A DNA stretch of 64,000 bases from Leptobrachium leishanense (Eukaryota; Chordata; Amphibia; Anura; Megophryidae), in the NCBI GenBank assembly GCA_009667805.1, contig CM019064.1:273587662-273651661 (forward strand), in the 5' to 3' direction. Under the pieces are notes generated by a model that was not told the DNA's origin, ran no database searches, and was given only the letters and a program-made list of their open reading frames with translations. Numbering within the stretch: the first letter of the stretch is position 1; the number at the start of each line of letters is the position of its first letter. Position numbers and translations under genes: made by a program. Below are positions 47,707 through 59,270 of the stretch, piece by piece.

Positions 47707-48620
47707 TAATACTGGCAATGGGGATGTGCACTGTTGCTGGTATTCACTCTGGGATTCTATAGGCCTGTGAGATAGAAGATTTGCAGTGGGTGTTTGTAGG
47801 ATTATCAGACTACTCGCAAATTCTGATTTAAAATACTTGAGGATAAACGATTACCAATAATTATGCTGTAATCTTTCCTCTTGTTCTGCACTCCTAAACC
47901 ATTCCTTGTGCTGTATAAAAAACATATATCAGATACAAAATTTATTCCGATATGCTCTGTTACTTTATTATTATTTTGTCAAATATAAGCTTGAACAGCA
48001 ACTGTGTTATGTCATTAATAAAAGCAAAATATTTCAGTCAAGCATTTCACTAGAAGCCTTGTTCTTTTGCTGATTGATAAAGCTACGTTCTTTGAATCAG
48101 TTGTGATAATTAGTACTGGAATTAGTACAATTATCTTTTCTGTAATATGAAAGACTAACTCAAAGTATTTTCAAATGCCGAACAGAGAATAAAGCATTAG
48201 TTGCTTATGAAGGATATTTTACAAGAATAACAGTCTCTTTCCTTGGCATTGTGAGATAAAGAAGAAATCAAAACAACTTCCGAATCCCCTTTTATAAGCA
48301 CTGCATTACTATAGCAGTCTATTTCATCATTAGGATATCAGGCACAAAGCTACAGCACAGAAAGAGTTCACATCCCTTACTGTCAATGACAGAGAAATCA
48401 TACGCTTTAAATATAGATCTTCATAGTACTGTTGCCCAAGTAACTAATTTCGTTTGAACTCTAATGGGAGAAAACTGTCATTCCTGATTTTTGCCAACAG
48501 AAGAGCTCTGCGTGTTGAAAGCTACAGTATTAAAGGGAATCAAGTGTTCTGACCTTAGTGAGTTAGTTCAGTATAATTCAGACACGTAGGATATGCTCCC
48601 CTGCATACAATATATTCCAA
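47707..48620. other. Probable intron
   Basis: No recognised feature. Confidence 0.4.
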
Positions 48621-48799
48621 CAGGGTTATTCAGAGAGAGGTGAAAACCAGAATGACTGGAGAAGTGAAAATTCTAGGTTAAAATAGCCAAACCAGAAAAA
48701 TTCTCCCATTTATCTCACTTTCCAAATCGGCTATTTTGACCTAGAATTTTCACTTCTCCAGTCATTCTCCTGGTTTTCACCTCTCTCTGAATAACCCTG
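48621..48799. mobile_element. B-family hairpin MITE copy 3, near-perfect foldback
   Basis: CAGGGTTATTCAGAGAGAGG to CCTCTCTCTGAATAACCCTG, flanked by exact CAA duplication (48618-48620 and 48800-48802). The two halves pair almost throughout: 'gaatgactggagaagtgaaa' inverts at 48748-48769, and 'aaaatagcc' pairs across the centre. Its CAGGG ends match family A while its interior matches family B. Confidence 0.85.
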
Positions 48800-49155
48800 C
48801 AAATACTGCTATACCTAATAAGTCATTTAGTACCATTCTCTTGTAACACACAAAGAAAAAACAATTCAATGGGATTTACTAAAACTGGTTCGCATAATTC
48901 AGTTTGATTATTTAAAAGTTATTTACACCAAACAAATATGTGGCATTTAAATAAATCACACAAAAATTGATATCACTCCACTGCCCCCCCCCCAAAAAAA
49001 ACCTACAAAGTGTTTAATCTTAACTAATAGGTTTTAAAATTTAAATGTTTGTCTTTTATGTTCTTTTGAACGTTTTTCCTTTATTCCTTTGTGGCAACAT
49101 GATTGTTTTGTGTTTGGGTCTTTGGGTGGAGCACAGAAATGTCTCTAAATACTTA
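48800..49155. other. Non-coding sequence
   Basis: Includes a C-run/A-run at 48983-49000. Nothing else seen. Confidence 0.4.
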
Positions 49156-49317
49156 CAGGTCTATTCGGTAAAAGGAGAATTGACAGGAGAAGAGAACAAT
49201 TTAGACCAAATAGCCAATTTGTAAAGTGAGATAAATGGGAGAATTTTTCTAGTTTGGCTATTTTGACCTAGAATTTTTACTTCTCCAGTAAGTTTCACCT
49301 TTCTTTGAATAAATTTG
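49156..49317. mobile_element. B-family hairpin MITE copy 4
   Basis: CAGGTCTATTCGG to TTTGAATAAATTTG (diverged right terminus); TTA on the left. Interior 'ggcaggagaagagaac'-type and 'gacctagaattttcac'-type segments as in copy 1. Confidence 0.65.
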
Positions 49318-49501
49318 TATGCCTTGGTTTCACCTTTATAAGTGTAGCTATACATTTTTTTTATACTGATGAAAATCCACTGTGCTAGACTGTATATCAT
49401 ATATATATATTTATATACAGAGATATTGTTCTGTGGCGCTAAATATCCGATATGATTCGCAAAACCCAGTAAGGTGCTTCCCGTCACCCAAGATCAAAGA
49501 A

Positions 49502-49619
49502 ATCCACAACCATAAAGAATAGGGGTAGCGCTTCACAAAAACCCATATGTGACATTCGTTTCCAATGTCACCTATGGGTTTTTTGTGAAGCGCTACCCCT
49601 ATTCTTTATGGTTGTGGAT
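49502..49619. repeat. About 118-bp palindrome (cruciform-capable)
   Basis: 49502-49556 is an inverted copy of 49564-49619 with a 7-bp centre and very few mismatches ('ccacaaccataaagaatagg' on the left, its inverse on the right). Immediately left of the Tc1 copy starting at 49625. Confidence 0.8.
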
Positions 49620-49624
49620 ATATA

Positions 49625-50861
49625 CACTATATTGCCAAAAGTATTCGCTCACCTGCCTTGACTCGCATATGAACTTAAGTGACATTCCATTCCTAATCCA
49701 GAGGGTTCAATATGACGTTGGTCCACCCTTTGCAGCTATAACAGCTTCAACTCTTCTGGGAAGACTGTCCACAAGGTTTAGGAGTGTGTTTATGGGAATT
49801 TTTGACCATTCTTCCAGAAGTGCATTTGTGAGGTCACACACTGATGTTGGATGAGAAGGCCTGGCTCTCAGTCTCCCTGCTCTAATTTATCCCAACGGTG
49901 TTCTATCGGGTTGAGGTCAGGACTCTATGCAGGCCAGTCAAGTTCATCCACACCAGACTCTGTCATCCATGTCTTTATGGACCTTGCTTTGTGCACTGGT
50001 GTACAGTCAAGAGGAAGGGGCCAGCTCCAAACTGTTCTCACAAAGTTGGGAGCATGGAATTGTCCAAATGTCTTGGTATGCTGAAGCATTCAGAGTTCCT
50101 TTCACTGGATCTAAGGGGCCAAGCCAAGATCCTGAAAAACAACCCCACAACATAATCCCCCCTCCAAACTTTACACTTGGCACAATGCAGTCAGACAAGT
50201 ACCGTTCTCCTGGCAACTGCCAAACCCAGACTCGTCCATCAGATTGCCAGATGGAGAAGCACGATTCTTCACTCCAGAGAACACGTCTCCACTGCTCTAG
50301 AGTCCAGTGGCGGCATGCTTTACACCACTGCATCCAACGCTTTGCATTGCACTTGGTGATGTATGGCTTGGATGCAGCTGCTCGGCCATGGAAACCCATT
50401 CCATGAAGCTCTCTGCGCACTGTTCTTGAGCTAATTTGAAGGCCACATGAAGTTTGGAGGTCTGTAGTGATTGACTCTGCAGAAAGTTGGCGACCTCTTC
50501 GCACTATGCGCCTCAGCATCCGCTGACCCCACTCTGTCAGTTTACGTGGCCTACCACTTCGTGGCTGAGTTGCTGTCGTTCCCAAACACTTCCATGTTCT
50601 TATAATACAGCTGACAGTTGACTTTGAAATATTTAGGAGCATGACATTTCACGACTGGATTTGGTTGCATAGGTGGCATCCTATCACAGTTCCATGCTGG
50701 AATTCACTGAGCTCCTGAGAGCGACCCAGTCTTTCCCAAATGTTTGTAAAAACAGTCTGCATGCCTAGGTGCTTGATTTTATACACCTGTGGCTATGGAA
50801 GTGATTGGAACCTGATTCTGATTATTTGGATGGGTGAGCGAATACTTTTGGCAATATAGTG
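49625..50861 (-). mobile_element. Tc1/mariner transposon copy 2, full length
   Basis: CACTATATTGCCAAAAG (49625) and its inverse CTTTTGGCAATATAGTG (ending 50861); TA at 49623-49624, with the right TA mutated to TG. 1237 bp, the size of a complete Tc1-type element. I recognise this lineage as one widespread in fish and amphibian genomes. Confidence 0.93.
49707..50762 (-). pseudogene. Tc1-type transposase, decayed
   Basis: The reading frame should run from the ATG at 50762 to a TGA at 49707. A frame break in the N-terminal region, near the Met at 50642, separates the first helix-turn-helix from the rest. 50642-50007 is open for 211 aa, containing the GRPRK hook, the second helix-turn-helix (SRTVRRELH) and the first catalytic block. 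There the sequence is LWSEES, with Glu in place of the catalytic Asp. Near 50008-50015 a small deletion removes residues just before the second catalytic Asp (DCTPVH) and shifts frame. The NPIEH block follows in another frame (about 49880-49900). Not functional. Confidence 0.88.
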
Positions 50862-51193
50862 TGTATACTGCGCAATCCTGGTCTCTTCTCCTTTTCCCTG
50901 CAGTTCTTCAAAAATGTTCCTCAAAGGAGATGAACCCTTGAAAAATATAATATTTCATTCATGGACATGTAGTGTATACAATTTCGCAAACCGGTGTACT
51001 TTGCTCGCTTGCGCTATGTTGTTTTCTTTTGTGAAATTATTTCTTACCATCAGTTTTCACTTGGCAATCCAAATTTTGAAAAACATTCCAAAATGTTTGT
51101 CCTGCCACTCTATTTAGGAGCCCTTTTACACATCATCTTTTAGTCCTCCCTTTAACATCTTAAGCATACCATTATCTATCTCTGCTAGCACAC
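50862..51193. other. Non-coding sequence
   Basis: No recognised feature. Confidence 0.4.
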
Positions 51194-51196
51194 TAG

Positions 51197-51987
51197 GGGC
51201 CCTATTACATTCTTCATGCAAAAAAGAAAGGAAAACTTGTGAATTTGTGCGCCAAGCGTTAAACGTTAACGCGCATAAATCAACACTGGAATTACAATCC
51301 TCGCACATTTTTTCATCCGTCGAGCAATAACGCGCGTAAAACGGACACGCACAAACACGCGTGCAGCAACGTTGCGCGCAGAAATCAGTATGCGGACTGT
51401 TTTATTCACATGATTCAGCCAATCAGAATTAAGAACCACAATTATCTCATGTTTGGGCTGGTGTATTTGGTTTCAGCCAGGTTGATCGAATTTGCCAATA
51501 ACACCAGCTTTTAGGAGTTGCTAAAATAATGCGCGCAATATCTTGCGTTAATTCCTGCACATAGATTGTAATACCATCCACGTACCAGCACACATACGCA
51601 TTTGCACTCACAATGTTAAGTATAGGACGCGTGGAGTACAGTAAGCTCGCGCAGTGTTTGCGCAGACTCACCCATGGTAGATGAGTACACGCGTTTGTTG
51701 TGCTGACTTTGTAAAACGACGTAAAGTCTGTGTGTTACAAACTGTGCATAGATTGTAATACCATCCGTGTACCAGTGCACAAACGCATTTGTGCTCACAG
51801 TGTTAAGTATAGGACGCGCGACGTACAGTAAACTCGTGCAGCGTTCGCGTAGGTTCACTCGTAGACGTATACACGTGTTTGTTGCGCTGAAATTGTAATA
51901 CGACGTTCAGCGCAAAGGGTTTTGCCCCTCGTGTTAATGCGTTTGTGCGCCCGCGCAAACATTTGCGTGAAGAATGTAATAGGGCCC
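51197..51987. mobile_element. D-family DNA element copy 3, with internal tandem duplication
   Basis: GGGCCCTATTACATTCTTC to GAAGAATGTAATAGGGCCC, flanked by exact TAG duplication (51194-51196 and 51988-51990). 51560-51715 and 51735-51905 are diverged tandem copies of the block containing 'attgtaataccatcc', 'gttaagtataggacgcg' and 'acagtaa(g/a)ctcg', which occurs once in copies 1 and 2. Confidence 0.85.
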
Positions 51988-53148
51988 TAGGTAAGTTAAT
52001 TTATTAATGCAGCTCTCCAGCTTACAAACATTCACCGTTCCACTTCCCAAAACAATTACTTTAACAGCTCGGTGGAAATGCCCATTAATTGGAGATGTGC
52101 ATTTTGTTTCATTCCGAATCAAAATTCGGACGAAATTTTCCCGATTCGTATTTCGGAAGTGCTTCTGAAATACGAATCAATTCTGTCCAAAACGGTATAA
52201 AACTTATTCGATTTCATTTTTACAGATCAATTTGTTATACCGTTTCACTCAGCACCGCGCCCTGTCCATTGAATTTGTTGTATTCAGCACCAGAGGCCAT
52301 GGACAGCACAATGTCTGCACTAGACCAAAAAGTAAGGCTTACTTAACTCCATTATCACCACCCACTGCAAATAAAGGAACCAATTCTCAGCTGTCACCAT
52401 AAATTGTTCATCAAATATTAAACTGAGGTGAAAAAGATATATAGGAAGTTGTATACAAAGGGCGCTCTGCTGGTTATATGACACAAACAATACGCATCTG
52501 CAAGAAACTCCCATTTCACCTTTAAACATTGTAAAAAATGAAATGCATAAAATGTGCGTATGTCTCCAGACATATACATGCAATTGTCATGGTTTATACA
52601 TTTTTGAAACTGTTCTATTTTCCTCATTCATTAGACACTTCACATGATACTATAGGGCTATGATTGAGAATGGGCTTGGTTCCATTCCTTGAGAATAGTT
52701 CCCTACAAAATGTTGGATGTCATTCTGCAGGACAAATTCTTGGCTTTGCAAAAATATATGGCATAAACCATCCATACACATATCTGGGATTATTATTTCA
52801 TTTTTTCAGGATGCACTCTGAGAAACAAAAAGATTGCTGCTTTGTTTTATTTAGTGGACACTGGTTCCATGCCAGCTATTGAAGGCATCATATTCTTCAC
52901 TTGTGCCTGGCCAGATCCTTTGAAGGTGTGAATTGAGACACCCATCCCTATCAGCCATCTTCATACAAAATTTAAGCTGTTAGTTGGTTAATAAAACTGG
53001 GTAATCTGGCTGTGTCCGATTGCAAGGAAGCAAATAAACAAAACAAACCCATGGATTTTGGCCATTCATAAAGTAAGGTGTCGCAAATGAAGTCCAGTGT
53101 AAATTTAGGGAGGGATATAAAGATGGGATACCTCCAGACTAAGAACAC
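51988..53148. other. Non-coding sequence with a hairpin
   Basis: 52142-52177 is a perfect 14-bp-stem hairpin ('gattcgtatttcgg' and its inverse) within a 'cgaaat'-rich stretch 52110-52200 that may be the end of a DNA element. Nothing else recognised. Confidence 0.4.
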
Positions 53149-53161
53149 TGCCAGCTGTTTT

Positions 53162-53577
53162 TTTTTTTTTAAAACATATTTTTATTCGTCTTGGATCATC
53201 ATACAGAAAGACATACAGAGAGACATCCTAATATACATCATTATCAAGTATCCAACTCGTATATAAACATGGCATCCAGCGGTTGAAGAATTTCCTGCAC
53301 ACTTCCCGTCAGAACCAAAGGAGACTATTCCCAAAATGAAGTGGGTCGGTTAAGTGTGGGCATCTACAGGGTCTGAGGGGAAGGAAGCTAGAAAACGGGA
53401 TAAGGAGAGGTCAGGGGGGTCTGGAGGGATGGGTGGGGTACCTCGCAGCATCTGAAGTGAGTACCAAGGGGTGCAGAAAAAGGTACGACGTAAGGAGTCC
53501 TTAGTTTCGCATGGCAGGGTGCGAATTAGGGGGGTCCAATTGGTAAAGAAGGACTGAGTCTTCTTTTCTTGCTGCGT
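53162..53577 (-). mobile_element. L1-type LINE 3' end, 5'-truncated
   Basis: T-run at 53158-53170 is the poly(A) tail on the minus strand, with an AATAAA signal just upstream (in 'gaataaaaatatg'). A 13-bp target duplication, TGCCAGCTGTTTT (53149) and TGCCAGCAGTTTT (53578), brackets the insert with one mismatch. About 400 bp of 3'UTR-like, GA-rich sequence without ORF; too short to assign subfamily. Confidence 0.7.
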
Positions 53578-53590
53578 TGCCAGCAGTTTT

Positions 53591-54094
53591 TAACATGGAT
53601 GTATTGTATAAGCAAACTACTTTTCACCCTGGTTCACCATTTTGGTGTAATAATATTTTATGCCCTTCACTGCCAAGAAGTTTATTGTAAAAATAATCAA
53701 AATTATATGTATATTTAAGGCCACTACTGATAATTTCTAGGAGAATTGTATCAGATTTTCTTCCAGCAGATGGCTCAACTCTCAATATCTCAGAAATTCC
53801 TAAAGGCATTAGCTGGTTGAAGAAAATGTCAAATAATGACATTAACACTTTAACAAATATCAAGTCAAAGGTGTATCCTTGTATAAGTCACACTTTATGT
53901 TCTTACATGATCCCTGCTACAGTCTGCTGCATCACTACCAGTCATGTAACTAGAAGCTTTTACAGGCTGGAGAAGGAATTGAAGTCAATGCGCAGAAAAC
54001 AATGGCAAGAAGTGATATTTTAAGAAAAGTTTATTAATTCAAAATAAAAAGATTTAATAAATTTTTAAGGTGCATATTAATAATTCTTCAAATT
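53591..54094. other. Non-coding sequence
   Basis: 53655-53800 resembles a degraded F-family element ('cccttcactgccaagaag'). No gene. Confidence 0.35.
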
Positions 54095-54500
54095 AGATCT
54101 CGAAATAAAGGGATAGCTTAACTAGACCTTTCAAGGCCCATTTCTGACTGTTAGTGTCAATGAACGGGGATGATATACTTAATAGCTCAATCATTAACAC
54201 TAATGGCTTGAGTTGCTCTTCCAGACAAGCTGTTAATTTTAGGGTTAGGGTTTGAAGTAATACTAGGGTCACTGAGGCCAAGTTGACGCAGCGTGAGGAA
54301 CAGGAGAGGGCGGACAACAGTGTCAAATGCAGGGGAAAGGCCAAGAAGAATAAGCAGGGAGAAGAGACCTTTTTTTAGCAGTAACCAAATCATTAGTCAC
54401 CTTGGTCAGTTTCAGTAGAATGCTGGGAGCAAAAGCCGGACTCATGCGGGTCAAGTAGGGAGTTAGGAGGGAGAAAACCGGTGAGCTGGTTATGAAGTAG
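54095..54500 (-). pseudogene. L2-type reverse transcriptase fragment
   Basis: Minus strand, in two frames. One reads ...LLKLTKVTNDLVTAKK, the block following the 'FR..HST' motif of L2/CR1 RT. The other reads LSPAFDTVVRPLLFLTL, the palm motif A region (normally D.S.AFDTV). This lies upstream of the segment preserved in the L2 copy at 22684. Frameshifts and substitutions make it an old fragment. Confidence 0.7.
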
Positions 54501-55045
54501 GCTGTCAGGACTTGGACGCTCTGACCCCCTGGCGCCCCCTTTGAAACCCACATATATGCCACATCCTGCATAGATAATGCAGGTTCGGGGACTTTCTGCC
54601 TGATCTTGTGTTCAAGCCCTGGAGCCTCACCTGAACTCCGCCCTGACCAATTAACCCTGCATGAAAGGAAGTAACACACTGGAGACTTTGCTTCCTCATT
54701 GAAGTCTTGACCTTGCAGCAGTGCACATAATCCTCTTGATACCTTGCCTGAATTCCTCCTGGAATTTCATAGACTTTCCTCAGAACCCTCTGCTGTATAT
54801 TCTGGACATTTCAACCTCACATCACCTGTACCCTCCTTTGCAGCCTGGGGCCCCTCTGTGCCTCTTCCTTATTTCTATGCCTCTTCCTTTGCTCTGCACC
54901 GTCAGGTGGCGCCTGCGCATAACCAGACGGCACCCAACTTCTGTGCCGCTAGCAGGGGTCTGCAAGCCAACACCGTCGGCTACGCAGTCCACCACTGCTG
55001 GCTACGTGAGCCACATGTGACTCGTCAGCCACGCAAAAAAATAAC
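54501..55045. repeat. Unclassified repeat-like sequence
   Basis: GC-richer than the flanks, with overlapping short frames on both strands and no recognised domain. Abuts the L2 fragment, so possibly a composite of old repeats. Confidence 0.3.
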
Positions 55046-56047
55046 AGTGCTCTAGAGAAATACTTAGATAATGTGATACAATGTAAACACATTAGATTTG
55101 AGTTGACTAGAACCAAACTAAAACAATTCAGTCAACTAAAATATGACTAAAACTAAATGGCGTTTTAGTCAGAAGACTACGACTAAAGATAAATTAAAAC
55201 TTGCAGTCAAAACTAAGGATTAACAGCTAGCATGGATTTTTCTATTTAGTGGCTGCCTAGTAATTGCTGAGTCAGAATAGGGGCCCTCATCTTTTAGAGG
55301 AAAGATAGAGCTATACCTCTATCAGATTTGGATTTTGACATAATCTATGTCAAGAGGAGATATATTTTATAGTAAAAGCACCATTTGAACAAAAGAAAGT
55401 TTATCAAAATATATTTTTTACTCCATTACATCTTTACAATTTAATTGATATCATTGGATTTTTTGTTGGTATCAGCCAGTGGTAACTAAGTGTCGTTTGG
55501 TTTGTGTTTTAAAATCCATGGAATTTACTGTATGTCAAATAATGCCACCTTGTATTCATTACTCCTGTATACTCCACAGGGCATATCCAGGTTAAAGGGT
55601 TAAATGAAAACTTAGCTCTTCACAAAGACAAATTAAACTCTCTGCTAGAATGTCATTCAACAACCTTGACATTGCTTGAAAACAATTTATAAACTTCATT
55701 AAATTCTTTAAATGTTGCTGTGACTCTGGTCAGAAGATCAAGGAATTTCACTAGACCTTTAGATTAGACAGTAGAAATTTAAGAATTGTTTTATACATCT
55801 CCAGTGCATTATTATAGTCGTATATCTGTAGTTTTTAACCCTTCACATACACAATTGAGTTCTCAATTTTGCAGTATAAAGCACTGAGAAGCAGCATTAG
55901 CATATTTTCACAATTTATTAAAGCAGGATTGGTGTGTCCCCTGTGGAGAAACAAAATCCTTTGTTTTATGGCTCTCCAAGCACCCTGCAGAGACATAAAA
56001 CCATCTGTAAATAGAGCCCCAGTCCTCATTGTAACAAAAAGTTCAAA
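55046..56047. other. Probable intron
   Basis: AT-rich; 55840-55860 has a 'ttaacccttcaca' word like TTAA-element ends, without a partner. No gene. Confidence 0.4.
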
Positions 56048-56049
56048 TA

Positions 56050-57690
56050 CAGTCAGGTCCAGAAATATTGGGACATTGACACAATTTTAACATCTATACA
56101 CCACCACAATGGAGTTGGAATGAAACAAACACAATGTGCTTTAACTGCAGACTGTCAGCTTTAATTTGAGGGTATGTACATCCAACTCAGGTGAACGGTG
56201 TAGGACTTACAGCAGTTTGCAGATGTGCCTCCCACTTGTTAAGGGACCAAAAGTAATGGGACAATTGGCTTCTCAGCTGTTCCATGGCCAGGTGTGTGAT
56301 ATTCCCTCATTATCCCAATTACAATGTGCAGATAAAAGGCCCAGATTTCATTTCAATTGTGCTATTTGCATTTGGAATCTGTTGCTGTCAACTCTCAAGA
56401 TGAGATCCAAAGAGCTGTCACTATCAGTGAAGCAAGCCATCATTAGGCTGAAGAAACAAAACAAACCCATCAGAGAGATAGCAAGAACATTAGGCGTGGC
56501 CAAAACAACTGTTTGCAACATTCTCAAAAAGAAGGAATGCACCGGTGAGTCAGCAACACCAAAAGACCCAGGAGACCACGGAAAACAACTGTGGTGGATG
56601 ACCGAAGAATTCTTTCCTTGGTGAAGAAAACACCCTTCACAACAGTTGGTCAGATCAAGAACACTCTCCAGGAGGTTGGTGTATGTGTGTCAAAGTCAAC
56701 AATCAAGAGAAGACTTCACAAGAGTGAATACAGAGGGTTCACCACAAGATGTAAAACCATTGGTGAGCCTCAAAAACAGGAAGGCCAGATTAGAGTTTGC
56801 CAAACAACACTTAACAAAGCCTTCACAGTTCTGGTACAAGATCCTATGGACAGATGAGACCAAGATCAACTTGTACCAGAGTGATGGGAAGAGAAGAGTA
56901 TGGAGAAGGAAAGGAACTGCTCATGATCCTAAGCATACCACCTCATCAGTGAAGCATGGTGGTGGTAGTGTCATGGTGTGGGCATGTATGGCTGCCAATG
57001 GAACTGGTTCTCTTGTATTTATTGATGATGTGACTGCTGACAAAAGCAGCAGGATGAATTCTGAAGTGTTTCGGGCAATATTATCTGCTCACATTCAGCC
57101 AAATGCTGCAGAACTCATTGGACAGCGCTTCACAGTGCAGATGGACAATGACCCAAAGCATACTGCAAAAGCAACCAAAGAGTTTTTGAAGCGACAGAAG
57201 TGGAATGTTATGCAATGACCAAGTCAATCGCCTTACCTGAATCCCATTGAGCATGCATTTCACTTGCTGAAGACAAAACTGAAGGTAAAATGCCCCAAGA
57301 ACAAGCAGGAACTGAAGGCAGTTGCAGTAGAGGCCTGGCAGAGCATCACCAGGGATGAAACCCAGCGTCTGGTGATGTCTATGCGTTCCTGACTTCAGGC
57401 TGTGATTGACTGCAAAGGATTTTCAACTAAGTATTAAGAAGGGAAAGTTTGATTTATGGTTATTATTCTGTCCCATTACCTTTGGTCCCTTAACAAGTGG
57501 GTGGCACATCTGCAAACTGCTGTAAGTCCTACACCGTTCACCTGAGTTGGATGTACATACCCTCAAATTAAAGCTGACAGTCTGCAGTTAAAGCACATTG
57601 TGTTTGTTTCATTCCAACTCCATTATGGTGGTGTATAGAGCCTAAGATGTTAGAATTGTGTCGATGTCCCAATATTTCTGGACCTGACTG
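56050..57690 (+). mobile_element. Tc1/mariner transposon copy 3, full length with long inverted repeats
   Basis: CAGTCAGGTCCAGAAATATT (56050) and its inverse ending at 57690, with TA at both sides (56048-56049 and 57691-57692). The inverted repeats extend about 220 bp, including 'gtgctttaactgcagactg' and 'tgtaggacttacagcagttt' on both arms. 1641 bp. Confidence 0.93.
56400..57438 (+). pseudogene. Tc1-type DD34E transposase, frameshifted with two stops
   Basis: Starts MRSKELSLSVKQAIIRLK with a good N-terminal helix-turn-helix (REIARTLGVAKTTVCNIL). The frame slips near 56560-56590, continues as VDDRRILSLVKK...VSKSTIKRRLHK, and slips again near 56750. The third segment carries LWTDETK (first catalytic Asp) and QMDNDPKHT (second). 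A stop at 57217-57219 replaces the Trp usual before the SP-L-NPIEH block, whose Glu is present at the DD34E spacing. A second premature stop at 57390 precedes the last residues, which end at TAA 57436-57438. Inactive, but every domain is still identifiable. Confidence 0.9.
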
Positions 57691-57692
57691 TA

Positions 57693-58523
57693 GATTACTG
57701 ATGTATTACAGCAGCCAGGGATTTGGCAGAATACAGGGAAAGCTCTGGGGTCCCTCATTGTTGTACAAGGATAAGATTCAGGGGGTTATGACTGAAAATC
57801 CCTGTAAAAGTACAGATACAAGTTGCTACTGTAATTTACAAATACCGGCATTATGCCACATACTGATATTATTTTGCTACTGATCTCATTGGGATTACTA
57901 CAAAGGCCCATAAGCAGGAGTTCTGAACATTTTTTTAATTTATCACAGTTACTGTATCTAACACAAAGGTCTTTTCTGCCTGTATGATAATAATGCAGAC
58001 CCTGTTTGAAATTGTGTAAGATAAATGACACCATCTAGAGCTCAAAATCTTACATTTCAACAATAAATAGTTCTGTAAAGGAGAAACAAATACAGAAAGA
58101 AAAAAAATGAGCAAATTAACATAATTTAAATTTCTAAATCATTGTAAAATAACAATTTCTTTGTGAAACCCCTATTTCACCCTATATTTAATCGTTAACT
58201 TCGCATCGCATGTTTCAAATAAATGTTATGATAAAAAAAAAAATTCAACAAAAATTATTTGGTAGTGAAAGTTTTGATTCCTTCCAATCAAGGAACTTAT
58301 ACACACAGTAGGTTTTTTCACAAATAAATGCAACACTAAATATAGCGTCTAAAACTCATCTTTCTTTTAGCTCAAATAGTCATTGCATTCTTCAAAGAAT
58401 ATTTTAAGCATTCAAAAACAAAATGTAGGCTGGTGTTACTTTCTTTTAAGTGTTTGTAATGCCAAGTGCTTCTAGAAAAAAATACACCATAATAGCAGTA
58501 AAAATAAATACTACATTTTAAAA
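57693..58523. other. Non-coding sequence
   Basis: AT-rich, no recognised gene. Confidence 0.4.
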
Positions 58524-58528
58524 ATTGT

Positions 58529-58553
58529 TATATATATATATATATATATATAC
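58529..58553. repeat. (TA)n microsatellite at Penelope-like element edge
   Basis: TA dinucleotide run bordering the left end of the palindromic element; a matching (TA)n run lies at 63539-63559 on the other side. Confidence 0.8.
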
Positions 58554-58619
58554 ATAAGGTGGCAAGGATGCAAGCACTCATAGGATTTTCCAAAATAATC
58601 GTCTTTAATGAATCCAAAA

Positions 58620-58657
58620 GTCAACGTTTCGGCTCACCACAGAGCCTTCATCAGGAC
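58620..58657 (-). ncRNA. Hammerhead-ribozyme-like motif d (left Penelope arm)
   Basis: Minus strand order: GTC (58657-58655), CTGATGA (58654-58648), extra A, GGCTC/GAGCC hairpin, GAAA (58630-58627), ACGT palindrome, T, GAC (58622-58620). GTC pairs with GAC as stem I. Lies about 610 nt 3' of the ORF stop. Penelope-like elements are known to carry hammerhead motifs in their terminal repeats. Confidence 0.6.
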
Positions 58658-59270
58658 AAACATATATAAAACCAAAACTGTGTCTGTTTAAGTAGACACC
58701 CTAATTAAACAATAATCACAAGCCCCCCCCCCACAGAAGTGACCCACTAACCAATGACCGGTGGTATCCGCAGAACGGCCATCATTTGCACACGGGGATC
58801 AACATCGGGCGCCAACTGATGACGTCAATCCGATTAATCCTGCTGTCCTGACGACATTGCAGGGCAATATTGAAAGGCATCGCTGAAGCGATATCAGCGT
58901 CCGTTACCCCATGTTCTCATAATAAATCAAATGAGGAAAAAGCCGGTCTCCGGGGACCTCTGATCATGATTACATTTGCGAGTGTGGGTCAGCGCTATGC
59001 GTTGTATATTTACGTCGGTCTGGTTGTCATAGCAACCCCGACGTCTTGTCTAAGGTCGGACCAAAACACTACCCGCCTGGTCCCGCCCCTCACAACCTCA
59101 TAATCAAACGGGAACGTCTGCGGGGAAAGCAAAAGCACACCACCCTCTTTAAAAACAAAGGTAAATATACAAGTAACTGACGATCCATTTACACCAATCG
59201 ACGCCACCAGGCAAAACTTAGATCATATTAGGCCTCCCTAATCACGTCTATTTGTTATTATTACACAAGA

